Part shown: positions 56,220 through 64,000 of the stretch, one piece after another | Numbering within the stretch: the stretch's first letter is position 1 | Layout of the letters: each line of letters starts with the position of its first letter | Assembly: GCA_009667805.1 (NCBI GenBank) | Contig: CM019069.1 | Span: 91,237,204-91,301,203 of the forward strand | Source of the DNA: Leptobrachium leishanense | Lineage: Eukaryota; Chordata; Amphibia; Anura; Megophryidae | Direction: 5' to 3' | DNA length: 64,000 nucleotides | The notes under the pieces: generated by a model | The model's database searches: none | What the model was told of the DNA's origin: nothing | What the model saw: the letters and a program-made list of their open reading frames with translations, nothing else | Made by a program: the position numbers and the translations under genes

Positions 56220-58846
56220 CTCTGGTTGGAAAAGGGCCCAAAACATTCTGCAGTTTCTGGACATGTAGATAAAGTATGTGCATCTAAAATCCTTGCTATA
56301 AATAAACGCCTCAGTTCTTTGACTTGTGTGTTTGTAGAATAAAATGGAAATCACTTTATAAATAAAATAATGTACTCTTTCAGCTGGGGTAGTGGAAATG
56401 GAAGGATTTTAAATCCTGTTCATACATTTTACAAATATCTCAGCAGAGAACAAGGCTGCTTTGATAAAAAAAAACAATATGTAAGTCAATCCAGCTACAA
56501 TTTCTTTGAATTTCCTGCTGTGAAAATAAACACTCATAAAATCTATCATTTTGTTACATCTGTTTGAATGTGGTTTTGTCAATATAAAACGAAGGGCCTA
56601 ATTAAACCAGAGCAATCTTTGCACCGGTGTAACTGGCATTTCATTGAGTGATATTCAGTGTTTTAGATGACACTAGAATTTTGTTTTTCCTGAGACAGGA
56701 TATCTTCCATATAGTAAACCTTTGTAAAATACTTCTTTTTTTGTTCTGAAAAATCTGGACACATCCAATTGCATGCAATAACTCTTAGAGAAAGACATTA
56801 ATAAATGCATATTGTTAATAAACCTATATTATTCAATATTTCATCTATAAAATACATCCAAGGACAAATCCAGCCTGGATTTTTCCTTTGAAGCTGTAAG
56901 CAAATATGACTTGCCAACCAAGCTCTGTCTGGATAGTTATTCTTACATTTATGAAAGAGAAACCATTGTGCTAAATGACCATATTCAAATTTCACCCAGG
57001 GGAAATGAAATGTCATCCTTTGTGTCCATCCATTGCTTATTCATTTATGGACATGCTTTGGAAAAGTTACTTTTATATCTGTAGATTAATTTTTCTTAAT
57101 TCGATGTATAAAAATCCAGAAGGAATTACAAATCTTGACCTTGAAATCAAAAGCTGAGCCTTATCACATTTCTGGACAGATGACTCTGGGTCTGTATTCT
57201 AAAACATAACACTTAATCAACGTTTAAATGGCAAATAAAGTCATCAAACATCAAAGAGTCAAGTCCCTGTACTTGTGACAAAACGTCAAAATAAATTCCA
57301 TCTTCACATTAAAATGGAAATGGACTTTAGATATCTGCTGGAAAACCTCGTTATCTGTCTTTTTATAACATTTGGCTGTTGACTCATTCCCTTGATGTGG
57401 GTTTTTAATGAATGTAGGCTTAAGCAAAGTGTAACATCTCCATTCAAATATGTGAAAATAAAAAAAATACATTAAGGATAATGCTGTAATATACATGCAA
57501 TTTTAATGTGTTCTGACACAAAATCTACTCTACTTCAGGGCATTATACTAAGTGCAAAAAACTTGCTTTCATACTTCGGCAAAGATCAAAATAAAAAAGT
57601 ACTTTCAGTATTTACAGAGGTTTCTTATGTTTTCTAGATCATAATACAGAATTATTTTGACTGTCCACTCAAGGAATCAATTTTTAACGCAATAAAAATA
57701 ATAGATTTATCTACAAAGTAATAAGGCAATTTGAATGATATTTATTGTTTCACTGCATATAATTAAACCACAAGCAAAATATCGTGTTACCGTTGCAATT
57801 TGTAATTACAAAATTGACTAGATGGCATGCTCCACTGAGTTTTAAGTAATGTTTACACTATAGATCACATGAAAGTGTAATGATTCTGTATAGTTAAGAT
57901 GCAGTATGTGTTGTTCCTGCCGTCCTCAGATATTGTTCATTGGTGTATACAATTTAAAAGCCCTAAAGCTTTGTCTTTTAATGTGTAAATAATTGATATG
58001 TTGTGCTTCCAATCCTGAAGCGTTTGCCACTGGGCAAAATTATCATCAAGTTTCAATGTTTCAATATATATCATCTATCTTCTTCACAAAATAAAGTAAC
58101 TTTGTATGAGTATCAAAAAAATAATATACTAAACGCATTAATGTTGAAATAAAAAGGTAAAGTTAGAACTAATTAATGAACTACATTTTTATGAGAGGAC
58201 TCAGAATGGTCATCAGACTGTGATGTCAAAGGATATGTGGTGTATGAGGAGACAAAAAGCCTATTTAAAGCTGAGCAGACTGCTCTTGGAAAGATCATAA
58301 GATCCTGAGTGTGTCAGAACCCGGTAAAATGGTAATATCAAAGTGCCTGTAAATTAATCAGAGTAACCGGATTGTAACAGGAAGACAGATACTCTAATCC
58401 CACCAGGCCTTCATAGATTTCATTCTGCATTCTGCTTGGGAGCTGGTAAATAGGTAGGGGACATGAGCCATTTTGGCCTGAAACATTGCTGCTGTCAGAA
58501 AAAACCTTGAATGAACTGCACAAGACAGGATTTTGAGTGTCTAGTCCAATTTATTTTGTAGCTATGATGTGAGAGGTTAGCCACCCTGGACAGAATGAGC
58601 ATCAAGGCTGTATATCTTCTTCTGCCTCTCAACAAGACAGTGCTGCATCCCAATGTTTACCTGTATCCTTCTTGGCCATTGTCTAATTCTTCATACAGAT
58701 TTTTAGATTTCTTCATAGTCAAGGAAACTGGACTCTCTGAGCAGGTGATGACTATGGCGTGATATAAGGTACTACGTAAAATAAATAAGTAAATAAATAG
58801 AAAGAAAGACATGGTTTTGTACTCATAATGTGTTTCCAACACATAC
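56220..58846. other. longest apparently repeat-free stretch of the window
   Basis: About 2.6 kb, AT-rich, without transposon termini, exons or RNA genes that I recognise. If the intron holds conserved non-coding elements, this and 17.9-19.9 kb are the likeliest places. Confidence 0.4.
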
Positions 58847-59023
58847 AGGTCTATTCACTAAAGGTGAAACTCAGGAGAATTTGCAGAAGTGAAAAATCTA
58901 GGTCAAAATAGCCAAACCAGAATAATTCTCCCATTCATTTCACTTTACAAATCTGCTATTTGGTCTAGATTGTTCTCGTATACTGCAAATTCTCCTGAGT
59001 TTCACCTTTGGTAAATAGTCCTG
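58847..59023. mobile_element. palindromic MITE, 177 bp
   Basis: Starts CAGGTCTATTCACTAAAGG and ends CCTTTGGTAAATAGTCCTG, preceded by TA. Arms share 'aaactcaggagaatttgca' and its inverse, and 'ctaggtcaaaatagcc' as in the 1531-1712 family. Confidence 0.7.
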
Positions 59024-59133
59024 AGAATATCACATATTTGTGCCCAACAGAGGAAAACTATTATATTTAGATGGCAGTTGCAGGGACAGGTACAAGAAGG
59101 TAGCAAAATTAATAAATACTTGATAGAAGACTA

Positions 59134-59965
59134 AAGGGATTATTCAGAGAGGTCCGAAATGTAACCGGACACTGAAATTCAGCATACGGTGACATTTCGG
59201 GCCATTCGGCTATTCAGAGAGCAGGCAGTTCGGCATATTTTGGCGAATTGCCTGCACGTTCGGTGTTGTTCAACAGCAGTGAAATCCCCCATAGAGAAGC
59301 AATGGTACATCTAATCAGAAAACACCGAACAGCAGTGAAAATTTGCTGAACTGCCCTGCTGTTTGGTGGTTTCATTCAACAGGTTTATTCAGGCAAATCC
59401 CATAGGCTTCAATGTTAAAAACATCCCCGTTTTAAACCAATATCTAATAAACCGTTTATTATTTTATTCTGCACTAAAGTCTTTTTATAGATTTTTTTTG
59501 TATCTTTTAGGCATTTTTCGAGATTTTTTAGTCAAAATATTATATTATATTATATAATATATAATATTATTTTTAAATAATTTTTTCATTTTTCTTTAAC
59601 AGACCTTTTCATTATCATTCATAGGATCTTATATGTAAATTACAGACATTTTCATTCAGTAGCTTTTTTGCAAACAGCGTTTCAAATTTGAAACTTTCAA
59701 GCATGGGGTTTTTTTTCACCCCGTTTGTCGGCTTGTCGGCTTTTCCCAGTGACTGCTCTGCACTGTGATCGTCGGCTTTTTCTGGCATGTTTGGCGTGGT
59801 TTTTGCGGTTGTTTCTGCGGGTTCTCGTTGAGTGTTTGGTGAGTGTTCGTTGGGTTTGCTGAATACACCGTAGGGTAACTTTGATTCCCCGAAGTGCAGG
59901 GAAGCGCGCGGAACGAGAGGGCACCAAAATGTCAGCGACATGTCGGTGCTCTCTGAATAACCCAG
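59134..59965. mobile_element. TA-type MITE (GGTTATTCAGAGAG family), 832 bp
   Basis: TA on both sides; ends AAGGGATTATTCAGAGAGG and CTCTCTGAATAACCCAG. Its interior matches the reverse complement of much of 61483-62393. No coding region. Confidence 0.7.
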
Positions 59966-60196
59966 TAAAAGAGTGAACAAATCCTGAAAGTGCAAACATC
60001 TCACCTTTCGGTGCAATTTCAGGACAAGACGTCTATTCTCTAAGCTGTCAATTCGCCAGATACAGGCAAATTGACAGCGAAATACAGTGTTATTCACCAC
60101 AATTCAGCACCACCGAAATTGACCCATAGAAGACTATTGTGTCGTCTATGCACAGAACAAAAAATTACACCGAAATTACACCGGCATGCCTTGATT
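59966..60196. mobile_element. fragment related to the TA-type MITE family
   Basis: Contains 'aagctgtcaattcgccagat' and 'attcaccac' like 700-760. No termini. Confidence 0.35.
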
Positions 60197-60200
60197 TTAA

Positions 60201-61422
60201 CCCTTTTTCTGCTGAGGCTTTTCCCGCCCCTGTGCTGAGGTCATTTTTACCGGTTTTGCTCATCATGTTTAAACGCGTTTTGAAGGCTTATTTTAGTATA
60301 TGACCCAGACATATTATATATATCGTTCTTTCCGTCAGACTCGGCAGATTCATAATATGTCATTATTATATGTATACGTCATGACCTGTCTGTATATTAT
60401 AACAAAAAATGCAATAAAATATGATTTTTCAATAATTTGCAATGTGTAAAGTGTTTTTTTTTCACATTTTAAGATGCGAGCAATTGCGGTTATATTTTGT
60501 ATGGGGTGCGCTTGATAAAAAAATTAGAGATGGGGTCTCGTTACATTTTGTTTTGGGGAAAATTACACGATTTTTAACAAACGCACCGCATACAAAAATC
60601 GTTAGTGCAGCATCATTGTTCACATTATAATGGGAACAATATTGCTGCATTAACGAACCAAAAAAAAGAAAAAAAACTTGTTTATTTTTTTTATATTTTT
60701 TTTTAAAATATTTTTTTATTTTTATTTTTAATTTATTTTTTTTACTAACTTTTTTCACATTCGAGTTTGGTATCGTTGAAACGGCCATGCTCTGGCCAAT
60801 ACCAAACTTTAACCCCTAGCTGCCACGGATCGGGAGATAGGAAGTTCATTGGAACTCCCTATCTCCACCATTGGTGGCAGCTAGGGGTTAACTCCAGGAC
60901 TGGCGTCATCGTGCTATGCACGATGACACCAGTCCTCAGGGGGAGTTCCCAGAGGCTTGGCCGACATCCAAGATGTCGGCCAGCTCCGGGAAAGGATCAC
61001 GAACCGGCGCTTTTCAGCGCCGATTCGTGATCCGGCTCCCCAGGGGTTAATGCCAAGTACCATTTGGAAGGGCAGGCTGTGCCCTTCCAAATGGTGCCTG
61101 GGTTAACCCCTGCAACACCGCCGATCGGGAGGGAGAGAGGTCCGAAGGACCTCCCCCCCTCCCTTTCAGGCGCCTCCTCCGCACATGCGGGGGGGCGCCT
61201 GAATTAGGTGTCATCGCGCCGCCGCGATGACACCTAATTAGCCCGGCGGCGGTTCCGGATGCTGGGCTGACATCGAGGATGTCAGCCCGCACCGGGGGGG
61301 GGGCAGCGATCGGCTGGAACCCGGCCGAACGCTGACCCCAAAGGCTGGACGCCCCCCATGTCCTCCGCATGCAATGTGACATGCGGTTGGACGCGCTGAG
61401 CGCGTCCACCGTAGCGAAAGGG
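60201..61422. mobile_element. piggyBac-type MITE with a chain of about eleven hairpins, 1222 bp
   Basis: TTAA on both sides (60197-60200 and 61423-61426). Ends CCCTTTTTCTGCTGAG and GTAGCGAAAGGG. The left 570 bp is AT-rich with poly(A/T) blocks. From 60775 on there is one hairpin after another: 60775-60807, 60811-60889 (16-bp outer stem), 60896-60936, 60959-60981, 60993-61032, 61059-61095, 61128-61164, 61168-61202, 61203-61240, 61266-61288, and one near 61390-61408. No coding sequence. Confidence 0.9.
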
Positions 61423-61482
61423 TTAAATTCGACAGGTTTAAACAGGCAAATCCCATAGGTTTCAATGTAAAAAAGTAATATA

Positions 61483-62393
61483 CAGGGTTATTCAAAGAGG
61501 ATCGAAAAGTCACCGCACGTTCGGTGACTTTTCGTTCTCTTCAATTTGGTGCGATTTGGCGATCCCATTTCGGCGACCCTGCGGTGTATTCAGCAAACAC
61601 CACAGGGCTGTCGTAGTGCAGGGAAAGGTCGCCGCAAACCCGAAGAACACTGACCGCAAAACTGGGTGAAGGCTCACCGAAACCGCAAAAACATCTGGAT
61701 TAACCCCGCCGAACACGCCGGAGAAACACGAGCAGGAGCCGATCAAAGCGTAGAGCAGCTGCTGGAAAAACCCAACACCGCAGACGAATGGAGTGAGAAA
61801 AAAAAAACAGTACGCTTGAATGTTTGAAAAGTGAAACGCTGTTTGCAAAGAAACTACAGAAGAAAATGTCTGAAGTTTACATATAAGATTCAATGAATGA
61901 TAATAAAAAGGGCTGTTACAGAAAAAAGAAAAAACGATTTAAAAAAAGAAACAGAAAAAAGTTTTCACAAAAAAAAACGAAAAATGACTAAAAGATCCTA
62001 AAAAAATCTAAGAATAAAGAGACTTTTTATTGCAGAATAAAAGAATCAACGGTTTATTAGATATTGGATTAAAATGGGAATATTTTTAACATTGGAGCCT
62101 ATGGGATTCTCCTGAATAAACCTGTCGAATGAAACCACCGAATGGCAGGGCATTTTGGTAACCTTTCTCAGCTGTTTTGTGTTCTCTGAATAGACGAAGC
62201 ATTGCTTCTCTATGGGGAATTCACTGCCCTCGAACAGGTAACGAACAGCCACCGTATGTGCAGGCAATTTGCCAACATTTGGCGAACTGCCTGCTATCTG
62301 GATAGCCGAATGGCCAGGGAAGTTAACCGTACGGCTGAATTTCAGTGTTCGGTTACCTTTCGGCCTCAATTCGGAGCTCTTTGAATAACCCTG
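61483..62393. mobile_element. TA-type MITE (GGTTATTCARAGAG family), 911 bp, best-preserved copy
   Basis: TA target duplication (61481-61482 and 62394-62395) with clean ends CAGGGTTATTCAAAGAG / CTCTTTGAATAACCCTG. The TA target and short ends suggest a Tc1/mariner-type mobiliser. It defines the family seen in fragments at 637-1428, 14548-14688, 40490-40724, 55075-55663 and 59134-59965. Confidence 0.85.
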
Positions 62394-62395
62394 TA

Positions 62396-63134
62396 ATTCT
62401 AAAAGTAAAAAGTTAAAGATCGTTTATTCTTTTTAATTTTTGCAAAAACCCTTTGCATTTAAACTTTTTTGTATATTTTGCCAAAGTGCACCAAAACACC
62501 AAGCACCGAAATTGCACACAATGTCGGTGCTTTGTGAATAGACTCTTTAGTGTAGTTGGAATTGCTGGGAAATAATTAGGAGAATTCATATTAATTTTAT
62601 GCACAGTAAATTTTTGTCAACCACCTAGTAATCTACTAATACGAATCCCCTAGGTTCTTTCCTGATTTTCTGCATGTCTTGTGTAATTTGTTTTCTTTTA
62701 ACAATAAGCTTTCTTCTGGAGATGGATAGGGTTTTTTAGTCAATAATAATAAACATTATGTTTCATATTTTCCTGCGCTTCATATGTGTTTGAAACATAT
62801 CTTTATGGTTGCGTTTGCTTCTGTAAATATATTGCAAAAGGAGTATAATTGAGATTTATTCAACAGGTCATGAAGAAATATCCTATTCTTGTATCATGTA
62901 GTTTGTTCCAAAATAATTATGAATTTGAATTCAGTGTGTAGTGTGTGTATCTAATCTTCCGAGCACATAAAATCTTTATAGATGTATTGTCTTTATTGTG
63001 CATAACCAATATATATTAGAGGTGCATAAACATTTGTCAGAAACCTTAGTAGTAGTGAGTACAGTAGGTTACTTTCAAACTTGAGTGGCCTTTTGGGCTA
63101 TGGTGCAAGAATGCAAATCGTAGTAAATCATAGA
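62396..63134. other. no feature seen
   Basis: AT-rich intronic sequence. Confidence 0.4.
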
Positions 63135-63690
63135 TTGTAGAGTAAATAGTAGAGGTAACATCACTGCTCTATAACCATGGAGACCCAGATTTGAATCCTG
63201 GCCAGAGCACCTCTTCAGTAAGTGTCCTTGGGCAAGGCTCCTAATGGTACATACTTGCCTACCACACAATATCGGCTGTGGAGTCCAGTGGTAATGTCTC
63301 TACTCTTCGACCGTGGAGAAGCAAGTCAAAATCCCATTCAGCACATCCCTCCAATACAGCTGTGGAGAAGTCTCAACTTTACGAGAAGCGGGTTCAACCT
63401 AACCACCAGGTCGCTGCTCTACAATCATGGAAATATGACTCGATCCCACTCAGAAGATGTCCCCAGCGAGTATCCTTGGGCAAGACACCTAACGATATGG
63501 ATGCGCCTACCTCACAAAATACTTGTACATCTTACAGATTGTAATTTGTAAATTCCCTTTGGAAATAGGGTCCCCCTGAATCAGGTTATCATCCATGTGT
63601 GGTATTCTTATGTATCAACTCCTTGTACACTGATCTTGTAAAGCGCTGCGGGAATTTGTGGCAAACTATATAAATAAAGGATGATAATAA
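63135..63690 (+). mobile_element. composite SINE with repeated tRNA-like heads
   Basis: A head 'gtagaggtaacatcactgct' at 63150 matches the SINE at 35645. It is followed by a degraded B box (GATTTGAATCCTGG), a second related segment (CGGGTTCAACC, then ACTCGATCCCACTC near 63440), and a repeated 'cttgggcaag' body. The tail 'tgtaaagcgctgcgggaat' + 'ctatataaataaagg' is shared in reverse with 15240-15475. Confidence 0.65.
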
Positions 63691-63699
63691 CAATAAATG

Positions 63700-64000
63700 T
63701 TGGTGTATTAATGAAAAAAGGAATTAAAGTTGGGTTCATGTTTCTGCAAAGTTTATTCCTAAAAATCACAGATTCATTGACAATTCCCGTTGGAATAAGG
63801 CAGCATTGGGTGTCCAAGATCACGTTATCTTGATCTGAACTTTTTCTGGAGGATTGCAACCATACTTCACTTCGAAAACAGGCTCCAGAATATGTCCGTA
63901 AAGTTAGATTACATCGGTCATATGAGCTGTTGCTCTGTAACTTGCATCAACTTTGGACACTGCAGTCTCTGTAAGTCTCCAAGAGACTTGCAGAAGTACC
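63700..64000 (-). other. unidentified; open frame on the minus strand
   Basis: From about 63948 down to 63608 the minus strand is open for roughly 113 codons (for example CFRSEVWLQSSRKSSDQDNV and TQCCLIPTGIVNESV). I do not recognise it, it has no clear start, and the window ends here. Possibly an unrecognised repeat. Confidence 0.25.

Noticed and set aside
63300..63470. Functional tRNA genes
   Set aside because: B-box-like motifs are present, but A boxes and a cloverleaf are not; these are SINE heads.

Overview
The window looks like a large, repeat-rich vertebrate genome, most probably an anuran amphibian. It is AT-rich intronic DNA packed with Tc1/mariner, piggyBac, hAT, L1/Tx1-type and CR1/L2-type LINEs, Tf1/sushi-type LTR, Penelope-like and Helitron remnants. 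The only host coding sequence I can support is one 97-nt exon at 1847-1943 (+). It encodes the start of the second follistatin-like domain of TMEFF2 (tomoregulin-2). The rest of the window reads as intron and interspersed repeats. I did not find the next TMEFF2 exon by eye, so the downstream intron probably exceeds 62 kb. The species is inference.

Layout. 1-7.7 kb: TMEFF2 exon, small MITEs, a LINE 3' end, telomere-like repeats and an ERV-like solo LTR. 7.7-12.9 kb: a hAT MITE, a dead Tc1 transposase gene and a second Tc1-like relic split by LINE debris. 12.9-14.5 kb: a 1.58-kb solo LTR holding a 45-46-bp minisatellite. 16-17.9 kb: a hAT element with nested palindromic MITEs. 20-25.9 kb: a complete piggyBac element flanked by TTAA, with a near-intact transposase gene and two internal tandem arrays. 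25.9-32.7 kb: a piggyBac-type MITE holding a complete 5.7-kb LTR retrotransposon. 32.9-35.3 kb: a Penelope-like element. 35.6-38.8 kb: SINE, hAT MITE, an unidentified retroposon, a piggyBac MITE and a fragment with a hammerhead-like core. 41.1-45.0 kb: a chimeric L1-type insertion. 45.6-51.3 kb: two solo LTRs and a 140-bp tandem array split by nested insertions. 51.5-54.3 kb: Helitron helicase tail, LINE 3' end and nested DNA transposons. 55-62.4 kb: TA-flanked MITEs and a hairpin-chain piggyBac MITE. 63.1-63.7 kb: SINE.

The most notable system is the LTR element at 26963-32659 (minus strand). It has 5-bp target duplications, TGTCAGG/CCTGACA termini, 29 copies of a 33-bp minisatellite inside each LTR, and no tRNA primer site. 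An 11-nt sequence one base inside the 5' LTR is exactly complementary to an LTR sequence lying 30 nt downstream of a TATA box, that is, at the predicted RNA 5' end. This is the Tf1/sushi self-priming arrangement. The interior has a single 731-codon reading frame with a CCHC knuckle and no protease, reverse transcriptase or integrase, so the element looks non-autonomous. The solo LTR at 12903-14485 has the same minisatellite-in-LTR design. Other strong signals are the chains of consecutive hairpins in TTAA-flanked piggyBac-type MITEs, and an L1-type insertion that looks like a template-switch chimera of two polyadenylated RNAs.
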